Position numbers and translations under genes: made by a program
In this document: positions 17,067 through 25,419 of the stretch, piece by piece
How the letters are laid out: each line of letters begins with the position of its first letter
Position numbering within the stretch: position 1 is the stretch's first letter
Assembly (NCBI GenBank): GCA_027459825.1
Contig: DAIDGT010000007.1
Location: 1 to 47,473 of the forward strand
Reading direction: 5' to 3'
DNA length: 47,473 nucleotides
DNA from: a bacterium
Lineage (GTDB): Bacteria > Patescibacteriota > Dojkabacteria > JAKAPS01 > JAJZLI01
Notes under the pieces: model-generated
What the model was told of the DNA's origin: nothing
What the model saw: the letters and a program-made list of their open reading frames with translations, nothing else
Databases searched by the model: none

Positions 17067-17735
17067 TTATTCCATATTAGGAGCTTTTTCGAATAATTTT
17101 ATTGAAACTATTGCATATCCTATTATGTTGCCTAAACTTCCTACAATCCTTGCTGTATAAGATTTTGGGAAAATATTAGGAAGTGAATCTAATAAAGAAA
17201 TTACTAACAAACCCAATGCAATAAAGAAAGGTTTCCATGCTGCCTGAGGATCAGCTTTCCGTATCTCTAAAAATGAAGATATTAATATTCCAACGATTAC
17301 TATCCCGTATACAAAATTTATTACAGCTGTAAAATATGCAGGTGTAAGACCAGTTGTTATTGAGAAGATATCATTTCTATGTAGTACAGGAGAGTTGAGT
17401 ATAATAAATGCATCAATTGTGAACATTACTATTGGAGAGTATATAAGGATATTATCTATTAATTTTCTTGGGCCCACTTTTATAGTGTATGCCATCCTGT
17501 ACGCGTAGCTAATAGCAAACCCTACCACTAATTTACTTAATACATCAATGTAAGTATAGCTATTTCTAAATATAAGCGCAGCTGTATATATCAATATTGC
17601 TGAAGATAATAATATATCCGCGTATACAAAATATGTAGCTAATCTGGAGTGCTCCTTTTTATTTCTTATTAATACAACAATACCAAGAATATACCCTAGT
17701 ATAACTGCTATAATTTGGGTTATAATAATGGACAT
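17067..17735 (-). CDS. Seven-helix membrane protein, paralogue B
   Basis: About 222 residues from the ATG at 17735, chosen because MSIIITQIIAVILGY aligns with the start MPIIISQIIAATLGY of its paralogue; an in-frame ATG at 17753 would add six residues. It shares helix order and the motifs YADILLS, VGFAISYAYRMAY, DPQAAWKPFFIALGL and YAIVSIKLFEK with the gene at 16285-17007 and lacks that gene's C-terminal tail. It is upstream in the same orientation, so the two may be one transcript. Function is unknown. The two copies have diverged at many positions, so the duplication is not recent. Confidence 0.7.
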   Translation of the reverse strand: MSIIITQIIAVILGYILGIVVLIRNKKEHSRLATYFVYADILLSSAILIYTAALIFRNSYTYIDVLSKLVVGFAISYAYRMAYTIKVGPRKLIDNILIYSPIVMFTIDAFIILNSPVLHRNDIFSITTGLTPAYFTAVINFVYGIVIVGILISSFLEIRKADPQAAWKPFFIALGLLVISLLDSLPNIFPKSYTARIVGSLGNIIGYAIVSIKLFEKAPNME

Positions 17736-17799
17736 ATGAGTATAGTATAACAAATTATTTTTATAAATAATCTTGTTGTATTACAAATCCATATACCTT

Positions 17800-18594
17800 T
17801 TATTCATTACCATCAAAGTTATAATCTTCATCTATTCTTTGGTAGGGAAAGATTCCCCTTAAATATTTTCTTGTTTCTTCCATAGTTTTTCCAGATGCCA
17901 TATCTTCATCGAATAAAAAAATATTAGGGTATTGTCGCTGAAGTCTTATTAATAGACTTTCCTGTTCATCTGTTATTTGGGGATTTTTATCATGTAGTTT
18001 ATTTCTTGAAAACCTGAATGGGTATAAAATTGAATCTTTTGGGTTTAATCTGAGATATACATCTAATCCTGCAGGTATTCCTCCATGACCTATTACTAAA
18101 AATAAAATTCCATTTTGAAGATTATGAGAATTTCTTATTCTATGTACAGTTGTTTCTGATAATCTTGGGTTATAAGCCATTCTTGTTATTTTATCATCTC
18201 TCTGAAGTATTTTTTGTTGCATTAATTTATTGTATATGTCAGGACTAAAGGACTTTAAAGATGCGATAAAGGCTTCTAGCTCAAATTGCGCTCTTTGTGG
18301 GTCTATCATACAGTATCTATAAAGTTTTAGAGCAAGATCAACCCCCATAGATTGTATTTCTTCCATGCCCTTAAATTGAAAATTTTCTATTCTACAATCT
18401 ATAATTGCCCTTATTATTCTTGGAGGATGAAGTGCTAGTTTATTGGCAGAATATGGAGAAGACTGTAAGGCATCCAACTCTTCGTTAATAACACTTTGTA
18501 AATTTCCCGAATAAGATAAAGTAAAACTTTCCCTATTTATAAATTCAAAGGGAGATGTATACCCTGTTGTTTCCGGTATTAGTGTTTCCATCAA
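17800..18594 (-). CDS. Phosphoribosyltransferase-like protein
   Basis: This is a 264-residue soluble protein. The C-terminal half shows a type I PRTase signature: a hydrophobic strand and loop GILFLVIGHGGIPAGLDVYL, then NIFLFDEDMASGKTMEETR, which matches the PRPP-binding pattern of hydrophobic residues, two acidics, x-SGKT. The N-terminal 130 residues (including LHPPRIIRAIIDCRIENF) are helical and unlike known PRTases. Conserved acidic residues in DEDMASGKT would bind the ribose hydroxyls of PRPP. The substrate base cannot be read. It is transcribed away from the IS copy to its right. Confidence 0.6.
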   Translation of the reverse strand: MMETLIPETTGYTSPFEFINRESFTLSYSGNLQSVINEELDALQSSPYSANKLALHPPRIIRAIIDCRIENFQFKGMEEIQSMGVDLALKLYRYCMIDPQRAQFELEAFIASLKSFSPDIYNKLMQQKILQRDDKITRMAYNPRLSETTVHRIRNSHNLQNGILFLVIGHGGIPAGLDVYLRLNPKDSILYPFRFSRNKLHDKNPQITDEQESLLIRLQRQYPNIFLFDEDMASGKTMEETRKYLRGIFPYQRIDEDYNFDGNE

Positions 18595-18669
18595 TATTAC
18601 TGTCAGGTATTATAACATGGGGATCTATCACTTGGGGTCTACTAATTATTCGGGGGTAAAAGATACTCT

Positions 18670-19600
18670 GAATAAGTGTCAGCTATTTTTGCACTATTTA
18701 TGTTTAAATGTGCTATTGTAGTAAGCATTCCATACTTCAATAGGAGTTTTACCTCCTAACGAATGGTGTGGTCTGTAATTATTATACTTTCTTACTCCTT
18801 CTTTTAATATACTATTAAGTTTATCAAGATCTTTAACCTTAAAATTCCTATATCCTATTTCTTCATCTCTTATTGTTCTGTTTAATCTTTCTACAAGTCC
18901 GTTATCCCATTGTAATCCATTGATCTTGAAAGGAAAGTATTCCTGTGTGTTTTTTATAGCCTTTTTGGCATTTTCTTGGTTTAAATTTATCATAGCAATA
19001 GAGTATCTCATTCTAAGTATCCAGTCACAAAAATTGTATATCACCAGTTCTCCTGCAATCATGGGATCTGCCTGTACTAGATCTCCTGGACAAAAAGGCG
19101 CTATGTGTTGGTAATTATCCTTTTTTACAGGATATGGTCTTGTTATCTTTGATAATCCTCTGAGTTTAATTATCCTTGTTATTGATGATTCTGATATATT
19201 GATATTGTAATCTCTCTTTAGTACTTGTTTAGTTTTTATCTATCTATCTTTCTTAACTCTGATACCAACATCAGTATGGAAGGTGATATTTTATTCTTAG
19301 GTGTACCGCCATTCTTCCATTTCCCAATATATTTAATTGTATTTACAAACCCAATTCTTTTAAAAGAACTTATCCAGTTAGCATATGTTCTCCTTGAAAT
19401 CTTGAGAATATTGCAAGCTTTATCATATTTAACATTTTCATTGTATAGGTGATATGCAAATTTGATTTTATCTTTTTTAGTAATGAGTATGTTATTATTG
19501 TCCATAAGTGGTAGTTTATTTCTAAAATTAATCATCTAGAATGATACAACTTTGTTGTATACTTATACACATTACAGTGTAAAATTCCCTGACCCTATAC
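18670..19600 (-). mobile_element. Degenerate IS element, same family as the left-edge copy
   Basis: The element runs from an end at about 18670-18697 (TGTCAGCTATTTTTGCACTA at 18677-18696) to an imperfect inverted copy at 19575-19594 (CAGTGTAAAATTCCCTGACC). It holds one broken transposase frame. The orientation is opposite to the copy at 1-175, so the two could support an inversion of the 18.5 kb between them. No confident target duplication was found next to the ends. Confidence 0.7.
18694..19535 (-). pseudogene. Inactivated IS transposase (HTH plus DDE integrase core)
   Basis: One reading frame spans the region but is broken at a TAG (19236-19238). Residues 1-99 contain the helix-turn-helix part (ACNILKISRRTYANWISSF, then KWKNGGTPKNKISP). 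After the stop the same frame resumes with IKTKQVLKRDYNINISESSI, PYPVKKDNYQHIAP and the first catalytic region VQADP. The second Asp appears in LQWDNG, which is fused directly to LVERLNRTIRDEE. Normally about 35 residues separate this D from the E of the NGxxER block, so an internal deletion has removed the D-to-E spacer, probably between the two similar Asn-Gly sequences. With a stop and a destroyed active site the copy cannot be active by itself. Confidence 0.85.
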
Positions 19601-19606
19601 AAGGTC

Positions 19607-19635
19607 TTGACATTGACTTGTAATTAGCTTACTAT
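19607..19635 (+). promoter_or_regulatory. Promoter of the AAA/DUF4143 gene
   Basis: TTGACA (19607-19612) and TACTAT (19630-19635) are separated by 17 bp. Transcription would start about 35 nt before the ATG at 19676. It lies between the IS end and the ATPase gene. Confidence 0.45.
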
Positions 19636-19675
19636 AAAACAATATTAGTTAAAATTGTTCCATAGAGAATAATCT

Positions 19676-20962
19676 ATGAATCAGGTTTTACAAGATTTAG
19701 TCAAAAATTGGTGGTCTAACCCTTTACCGAGCATAAAGCCACGGGATGTGGATTTGGTGTCTTACTTTGATCCAAATGTCAAGAAAATATTATCAGTGGT
19801 AGGATTTCGACGAGTTGGGAAAACTTTTACCCTTTTAGATTTTGCTCAAAAATACGGAAAAGATAACTGTGTTTATGTCAATTTTGAAGATGAAAGGATA
19901 CCTAAAAAGACTGAAACCTTAAGCGAACTGATTGATCTATTAACTGAACTTCGAGGAAATCAGCATTTAGTACTCCTCATGGACGAAATACAAGAAATAC
20001 CAGATTGGAGCTTATGGGCAAGACGGATAAATGAAACTACTCAACACAGGCTTATTCTATCCGGTTCTTCATCCAAGCTCTCTTCAAGAGAAATACCAAC
20101 AGAACTTCGTGGGCAAACGATAACTATTCCTATGTTTCCTTTAAACTGGAATGAATTTGTAAGATTTAAAGAAGTTAATCTTGAATCCTTGCCTCATGCT
20201 CAAGTTTCTACTCTTTTACGAGAGTATCTCCAATTTGGGGGTTTGCCTGAAGTAGTGTTAGCACAAGAAGGAATGAAACCTTTAATAGTTACTGACTATC
20301 TTTCTTCATTCGTGAATCGTGATATAGTTGAGCGTTATAAACTGAGAAAAACAGAAGCATTTACTGATTTATTACGATTATTGCCTAATACCAAAAGCTA
20401 TACTTACTCCAAGCTTACCAACTCTTTAAAGAGCATGGGGCATAGTGTTGGGAAGGCAACAGTGATTCGGTACATGAATTGGCTTGAGATGTCATTTTTT
20501 CTCTCTCATGTTGAAGTATTTTCAGCCAATGTTAAAAATCGTATTCAAACGATGAAGAAATCATACATAGTAGATAACTACTTTTCTTCTCAATATAATA
20601 GTTCTTTTTCAGCAAATTTAGGACACGCAATGGAACAATTGGTATTTAATAGCCTTCATATACAAAGTGCCTGGGATCCTCGTCTTGAAATATTTTACTG
20701 GAAAGACTATGTAGGAAACGAGGTAGATTTTGTTGTAACTCAAAACAAAACATTAGAAGAACTTATACAAGTTACCTTTGCTTCAAGTAAATTTGAAGTA
20801 CAAGAGAGAGAAACCAAAGCCTTAGTAAAAGCAGCAAAAGCGCTTAATAAACCATCTGGCACAGTGGTAACATGGGATTATGAAGGTGTAGAAACTATAG
20901 ATAGTGTTGAAGTTGCATTTACACCAGTTTGGAAGTGGTTAGGAAAGAAAAAACTAGCATAA
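19676..20962 (+). CDS. AAA ATPase with DUF4143 C-terminal domain
   Basis: This 428-residue protein is of the widespread archaeal/bacterial ATPase type (AAA_14 plus DUF4143). Walker A is GFRRVGKTFTLLDFA, Walker B is LVLLMDEIQEIPDW, and sensor-like LILSGSSSKLSSREI follows; FVNRDIVERYKLRK starts the winged-helix part, and the C-terminal YWKDYVGNEVDFVV with ELIQVTF resembles the PD-(D/E)xK-like fold of DUF4143. Cellular roles are not established; many members are horizontally spread. Base composition is higher in G+C than flanking genes and it sits directly beside a dead IS, supporting transfer. The ATG lacks a strong ribosome-binding site; a TTGACA-17-TACTAT promoter lies 41 nt upstream. Confidence 0.85.
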   Translation: MNQVLQDLVKNWWSNPLPSIKPRDVDLVSYFDPNVKKILSVVGFRRVGKTFTLLDFAQKYGKDNCVYVNFEDERIPKKTETLSELIDLLTELRGNQHLVLLMDEIQEIPDWSLWARRINETTQHRLILSGSSSKLSSREIPTELRGQTITIPMFPLNWNEFVRFKEVNLESLPHAQVSTLLREYLQFGGLPEVVLAQEGMKPLIVTDYLSSFVNRDIVERYKLRKTEAFTDLLRLLPNTKSYTYSKLTNSLKSMGHSVGKATVIRYMNWLEMSFFLSHVEVFSANVKNRIQTMKKSYIVDNYFSSQYNSSFSANLGHAMEQLVFNSLHIQSAWDPRLEIFYWKDYVGNEVDFVVTQNKTLEELIQVTFASSKFEVQERETKALVKAAKALNKPSGTVVTWDYEGVETIDSVEVAFTPVWKWLGKKKLA

Positions 20963-20963
20963 A

Positions 20964-21178
20964 TTATGCTTCTTTTTGCTTATTACTTCTCCTTTTCTCC
21001 TCATCTTTAATAATTTTATCCGGATGTAGCGTAAGTTTAAGCTTATCCAAAGACAGGCTTTCGGATTTAGAAATCCCGAAACTTATGCCAGACGTATTCT
21101 GCTGGGATGTATTTCTCTATCGTTTATCTTTGCTAAACTTTACCCCCATTTCTGACGTAGACCCTATCACTTGTTGAC
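20964..21178 (-). pseudogene. Probable C-terminal gene relic
   Basis: Read on the minus strand this gap encodes a hydrophilic protein-like stretch, EMGVKFSKDKR, an in-frame TAG, then NTSGISFGISKSESLSLDKL, KLTLHPDKIIKDEEKRRSN and a stop at 20964-20966. It has no start and one nonsense codon. The opposite strand can be read as a short lipoprotein-like sequence (IILSGCSVS), but that frame overlaps the end of the ATPase gene and lacks a start or ribosome-binding site of its own. I favour the minus-strand relic; confidence is low. Confidence 0.3.
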
Positions 21179-21201
21179 AAATTTTACCAAAGGGGTAATA
21201 T
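21174..21201 (+). promoter_or_regulatory. Promoter of the YbjQ-repeat gene
   Basis: TTGACA (21174-21179) and TAATAT (21196-21201), 16 bp apart, place the transcription start within a few nucleotides of the ATG at 21211, giving a leaderless mRNA. Confidence 0.5.
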
Positions 21202-21210
21202 TTATCTATT

Positions 21211-22338
21211 ATGGCAATTACAGGTCTTTCAGGAAATGAAATTTATTGTTTAAATCTAAAAGGTCTATCTCCTGGCAATATTGTTTTAGGCAATAGTGTT
21301 TTTTCAATGGGTTTCTTAGGAGGGATAGGTTCTGGAGTGAGAGGATTTGTTGGTGGAGAGATTACTCAATATACTTCAATCATTTCTGAAGGGAGAAGAT
21401 TGGCCCTACAAAGACTTGAAGGCGAAGTTTCAAATAATGCAGGGGTTGGTTCTACTGGTATTTCTACAGAACTTGTTATGCATGAAGGTAATATTGAATT
21501 CTTGTCAGTAGGATCTACCTTACATAGTACTTCTGGTCAATCTATAAGCAGATTTGGTTCTTCTGCTGATGGTCAGGAGTTATATTGTCAAATTGATTCA
21601 GGATATTCTCCAGTAGCTTTTGTTTTTGGTAATGTCGCATATTCTATTGGTGTTGGCAGGGGTTTTTTAGGAAGTTTAAAAACTTTAAGAAGAGGAGAAA
21701 TCTCTGAATATACAGATATTTTTACAAAAACGAGAAACTTAGCGCTAGATAGAATTGTTCAGGATGCATCTTCTAAAGGGGCAAATTCTGTTGTAGGTAT
21801 AAAAACAACAATTATTCCGTTTGCTTCATATGGAGTTCAGGAGATGCTTATGGTTGGGACAGCTTCATCAAACCCAAATTTGTCTTCGGGATCAATTGTT
21901 ACGTCGGATTTAACTTCACAAGAGATGTGGAATGTTACTAAAATGGGATATTCTCCTTTAAAGCTATTACTTGGTACTTCTGTATATTCGTTAGGTTTTG
22001 TAGGCGGTATTGGTGCTGCATTAAAAAGTTTTGTTAAAGGTGAGATAAGTCAGCTTACCAGTCTTATTTATGAGGCTAGAGAAAAATCTTTAGGGAAAAT
22101 TTCTGATGAGGCGAATAGTATTGGAGCGGACGCAGTGCTTGGTGTAAAAACTTATGTATACTCTTTAGGTTCTGGTTTAATAGAATTTTTGGCTATTGGT
22201 ACTGCTGTAAAAAGAAATCCGAATGTTTCTACTGCAACTTCTGACCTTATTCCTCAAGCAATTATTTCCGATAAGGATACCTTTTTTAACAGCGCAGATT
22301 TTTCATTTGGAATTGATTTAAACAACCCTATACGATAA
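21211..22338 (+). CDS. Protein with three tandem YbjQ (UPF0145/DUF74) domains
   Basis: This 375-residue protein consists of three copies of a domain of about 100 residues, at about residues 5-105, 118-223 and 233-336. Each has a Gly-rich hydrophobic segment (SVFSMGFLGGIGSGVRGFVG, VAYSIGVGRGFLGSL, SVYSLGFVGGIGAALK), then GEITQYTSI/GEISEYTDI/GEISQLTSL, a helix with conserved R/K and L, and a final GAxxVxGxKT strand. This is the YbjQ family pattern; single-domain members form pentameric rings and have been annotated as heavy-metal-binding, though their function is unclear. Repeat 1 has lost the usual GANAVVG motif (NNAGVGSTG instead). There is no signal peptide, and a polar tail (about 340-375) follows. 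A triple fusion is unusual. Confidence 0.75.
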   Translation: MAITGLSGNEIYCLNLKGLSPGNIVLGNSVFSMGFLGGIGSGVRGFVGGEITQYTSIISEGRRLALQRLEGEVSNNAGVGSTGISTELVMHEGNIEFLSVGSTLHSTSGQSISRFGSSADGQELYCQIDSGYSPVAFVFGNVAYSIGVGRGFLGSLKTLRRGEISEYTDIFTKTRNLALDRIVQDASSKGANSVVGIKTTIIPFASYGVQEMLMVGTASSNPNLSSGSIVTSDLTSQEMWNVTKMGYSPLKLLLGTSVYSLGFVGGIGAALKSFVKGEISQLTSLIYEAREKSLGKISDEANSIGADAVLGVKTYVYSLGSGLIEFLAIGTAVKRNPNVSTATSDLIPQAIISDKDTFFNSADFSFGIDLNNPIR

Positions 22339-22345
22339 ATTTTAT

Positions 22346-23092
22346 TTAAACTTGAATCCTTTCAAATATGTAGGTTCCTGTACCTAGGATAATTAGAGAT
22401 AATATAAATAGTACGAGAAAATCTAGGGTATAGCTAAAACTATGTACAGTAATTAATGCGTGTCTCAGCCCATCTATTCCATATGTTAAAGGATCTATCC
22501 TAGCTACTATTTTTAATGCTTTTGGCAATCCAGTTAAAGGAAATAGCGCTCCTGATAAAAAGAATATTGGCATTACCAAAAAATTCATTATAAGTTGGAA
22601 ACCTTGCATATCTTCAAGCATCGATGCAATTGTTGTTCCAAGGGATGTAAATAGTAAAGATACTAAAAATACAAATAAAAATGCAATAACAAGTAACCAA
22701 TAGTGTGTGATTTTAAAACCTATAATCAAGGTTAGTATGAATACAATAATGCCTTGTATTAGGGCAACAGTTGCTCCTCCCAATGTTTTTCCTAATATTA
22801 TACTAAATCTTGATACAGGGGCAGCCATTGTTTCTTTTAAAAATCCAAATTCTCTGTCCCAAATTAAATTAATTCCTGAAAATATTCCTGTAAAAAGCAC
22901 GCTCATTAAAATGATACCAGGGGCAAGGAATTCAATATAATTACCTCCCCCAGCTTTTTGAAAAATTGATTGAAATCCATACCCAAATGCAATTAAAAAT
23001 AGGATAGGTTGTCCTAGCGCGCCAATTATTCTGGATTTTGATCTAAAATATTTTTTGACTTCTCTAAGCCATAAGACATAAATTGTATTCAT
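22346..23092 (-). CDS. ABC-2 type transporter permease (DrrB-like)
   Basis: This 248-residue integral membrane protein has six hydrophobic helices and the ABC-2 signature region FLVMPIFFLSGALFPLTGLP, followed by KIVARIDPLTYGIDGLRHAL. N-terminal LWLREVKKYFRSKSRIIGAL is the cytoplasmic coupling segment typical of DrrB/NodJ permeases. It starts two bases after the stop of the ATPase gene. Together they form an exporter of the daunorubicin-resistance type; the substrate (drug, lipid or polysaccharide) cannot be inferred. Confidence 0.92.
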   Translation of the reverse strand: MNTIYVLWLREVKKYFRSKSRIIGALGQPILFLIAFGYGFQSIFQKAGGGNYIEFLAPGIILMSVLFTGIFSGINLIWDREFGFLKETMAAPVSRFSIILGKTLGGATVALIQGIIVFILTLIIGFKITHYWLLVIAFLFVFLVSLLFTSLGTTIASMLEDMQGFQLIMNFLVMPIFFLSGALFPLTGLPKALKIVARIDPLTYGIDGLRHALITVHSFSYTLDFLVLFILSLIILGTGTYIFERIQV

Positions 23093-23094
23093 GA

Positions 23095-23898
23095 TTATCT
23101 TCTTCTAAATTTCATATGATTTCTCATTATATCTTTTCCTGATGCTTCTTCTTCTCTGATGTCTTTACCTGTTAGCGCAAGAAATGCATCTTCTAAAGAA
23201 GGAGTATTTGTCCTCTTTTTTAGTTCATCGGAAGATCCTGTAGCAATTATTTTTCCATGATCCATAATAGCAATTCTATCAGCTACTCTTTCTGCTTCTT
23301 CCATATAGTGAGTTGTAAGAAATACTGTCATATTCTCTTTTTCATTTATATTTTTCACATAACTCCAAACATGGTTTCTTGTTTGAGGATCAAGACCAAT
23401 TGTTGGTTCATCAAGGAATAGAATCTTTGGGTGATGTAGCAGACCACGAGCTATTTCAAGTCTTCTTTTCATTCCACCAGAAAATGTTTTCACAAAACTA
23501 TTTCTTCTATCCCAAAGTTCTACAAATTCTAGTAATTCTTGAATTCTTGATTTTGCAAGATTTTTTGATAGGCCATATAGGGAGGCGTGTAAAGCCATAT
23601 TTTCATATGCAGTTAGATCATCGTCTAAACTTGGATCTTGAAATACTATTCCAAAAGATTTTCTTGTTTGATCCTTGTTTTTTAACGGATCATTACCATC
23701 TATCTCTATATTTCCGCTTGTTGGTGTTGCTAATGTTGTGATTATCTTTATTGTTGTACTCTTACCTGCTCCATTTGGACCTAAAAATGCAAAAATCTCT
23801 CCTCTTTTTACTTCAAATGATATTCCGTTAACTGCAGTAAAATCTTTAAATTTTTTTGTTAAATTAGACACTTTGATTATGTTTTCTTCTTTATCCAT
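23095..23898 (-). CDS. ABC transporter ATP-binding protein (DrrA-like)
   Basis: A 267-residue nucleotide-binding subunit. Walker A FLGPNGAGKSTTIKI, Q-loop GIVFQDPSLDDDLT, signature SGGMKRRLEIARGL, Walker B ILFLDEPTIGLDP and the switch histidine in TVFLTTHYMEEAERV are all intact. The C-terminal TPSLEDAFLALTGKDIREEE is the DrrA-type tail. It heads a two-gene minus-strand operon with the permease at 22346. The preceding 77-base gap before the convergently oriented end at 23976 shows no further gene. Confidence 0.94.
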   Translation of the reverse strand: MDKEENIIKVSNLTKKFKDFTAVNGISFEVKRGEIFAFLGPNGAGKSTTIKIITTLATPTSGNIEIDGNDPLKNKDQTRKSFGIVFQDPSLDDDLTAYENMALHASLYGLSKNLAKSRIQELLEFVELWDRRNSFVKTFSGGMKRRLEIARGLLHHPKILFLDEPTIGLDPQTRNHVWSYVKNINEKENMTVFLTTHYMEEAERVADRIAIMDHGKIIATGSSDELKKRTNTPSLEDAFLALTGKDIREEEASGKDIMRNHMKFRRR

Positions 23899-23975
23899 TG
23901 TTTACTTAGGAAACCTAATTTATCAGAAAAATGATATCAATTAACATGTATTTTGTCAATTATACTAAAGTGATT

Positions 23976-24617
23976 TTAAAATGTTTGAGGAAGCATAAAT
24001 GTCCACGCACTACCCTCTCCTGTATTTGAATTTGCTATAAGAAGTTGAAACCCTATAATATCCTGATCTCCAATAAGTTGATTAAAACTTTCTTTATCAG
24101 GTATATTAGGAAAGTTTGTTCCAACACTCACACCTTTACTTGTTTGATAAACTATAGTTCTTATTCCTTTTAATATTTTCTCTTCCTCAGATTGTATATT
24201 TCCTCTATTTGCTGTTGTAATAGAACCAAATGTTATTATTGTTCCTTTGTCGAATTTTAATAATTCAGATTGATCACTTTGTAATTTTACTTGATCTCCT
24301 AATCCTACAAACATGTATACCCCTGAGTTATCTTGAGATGGTAATAGAACTGTTTCCCCTTTTGATAAAATGGGAAAGCCTGCAAGTTCTCCATTTTCTA
24401 TTATTTGGGGTGTTGAATCCAAACTTAAGTAAATTGCATTCTTGTGATTTTTAGATATTTCCTGTGCTTGCTGTGCTGCTAACATAGTAGCTTCTCTCTC
24501 TCCTTTTATAAGTCTATTTCCACATCCTGCTGCTAATGCTGCTGTAGCAAATGTGATAAATAATCCTCTTCTTGTAATTTGTCCTTTTAGTATTTCGCTC
24601 ATAAGTGCTGTAAGCAA
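23976..24617 (-). CDS. Predicted Tat-exported lipoprotein of unknown function
   Basis: A 213-residue protein. The N-terminus carries a twin-arginine motif and lipobox together: ITRRGLFITFATAALAAGCG, with RR at about 16-17 and the lipidated Cys at about 32, so it is probably exported folded and anchored in the outer leaflet. The mature part begins with a helix (REATMLAAQQAQEISKNH) then mainly beta strands (NAIYLSLDSTPQIIENGEL, GVYMFVGLGDQVKL, GTIITFGSITT, and a C-terminal SAWTFMLPQTF). I recognise no family. The gene stands alone, with a 97-nt gap to the next gene upstream. Confidence 0.6.
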   Translation of the reverse strand: MLTALMSEILKGQITRRGLFITFATAALAAGCGNRLIKGEREATMLAAQQAQEISKNHKNAIYLSLDSTPQIIENGELAGFPILSKGETVLLPSQDNSGVYMFVGLGDQVKLQSDQSELLKFDKGTIITFGSITTANRGNIQSEEEKILKGIRTIVYQTSKGVSVGTNFPNIPDKESFNQLIGDQDIIGFQLLIANSNTGEGSAWTFMLPQTF

Positions 24618-24714
24618 GGGATATTATATCATATATTTAATAAACCTCTTTACTTGTTTATTATATTAATTATAAATTATTGTTTTATGTTAGTGTTTTG
24701 TATATAATCACTGT

Positions 24715-25419
24715 ATGTCGATTTGGAGTATCATCTTTTCAGACATTATTCTCTTTCTTCTTTTTATATTATCCACAAAAAAGTATATTTTAAAACCCAA
24801 TATGAGTAAAATGTGGTGGACTTTTGGTTTCTTTGAAGGTTTTATTTCTGTACTTGGATATCTACTTTCCGTGTATACTCATATATACTTTTTCTTCTAT
24901 ATATATTATTTCTTTGGCGCTGGTTTAACACCTGCAATTTTGGGGTTAGGATCAATATACCTGTTACCAAAATCAAAATTTAATTTTCAATTGTATACAA
25001 CTTATGTAACAACAATATTATCAATAATTCTTGTTATCTTGCTTGTTTTTTCTCATATTATTCCCAAGAATTTTGATATTCTTACACAGCTTATATTTAA
25101 AAATGTTATAACTTCCAAAAACTATAGTATTTCATTGCTTGGGGTAAATATTATCAAGAATAGTTATTGGCTTATACCACTTGTTATCCTAAATTCAATT
25201 GGAACTATTGAAATCGTTGGTGTTGCTCTGTATTCATTTATACAGGATATTAAAAATAAAAAATTTTCTAAAAGAAGCACTGGATTAGTTTTTATATTGG
25301 TTTCCTCTTTTCTTCTTGCAACAGTTGCTTCAATATCAAGGTTTTATAATATCTCTATAATATGGCTTGGTTTTCTTTTTACCTGGGTTCTATTTTTTAT
25401 AGGATATATACTTATTTAA
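24715..25419 (+). CDS. Multi-pass membrane protein of unknown function
   Basis: This 234-residue protein has about seven hydrophobic helices, many Tyr and Phe, and two conspicuous Trp (KMWWTFGFFEGF). The last two helices, FILVSSFLLATVASISRFYN and IIWLGFLFTWVLFFIGYIL, are the most distinctive. General size and helix number resemble the tandem paralogues at 16285-17735, but no shared motif is clear. TATAAT ends 6 nt before the ATG, so the mRNA is probably leaderless. Its stop overlaps the convergent gene at 25416 by 4 bp. Confidence 0.65.
   Translation: MSIWSIIFSDIILFLLFILSTKKYILKPNMSKMWWTFGFFEGFISVLGYLLSVYTHIYFFFYIYYFFGAGLTPAILGLGSIYLLPKSKFNFQLYTTYVTTILSIILVILLVFSHIIPKNFDILTQLIFKNVITSKNYSISLLGVNIIKNSYWLIPLVILNSIGTIEIVGVALYSFIQDIKNKKFSKRSTGLVFILVSSFLLATVASISRFYNISIIWLGFLFTWVLFFIGYILI

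Noticed and set aside
20929-21177. Small lipoprotein gene with an IILSGC lipobox
   Set aside because: The only ATG lies inside the end of the AAA ATPase gene, and no ribosome-binding site or promoter precedes it. The opposite strand reads more convincingly as a gene relic.
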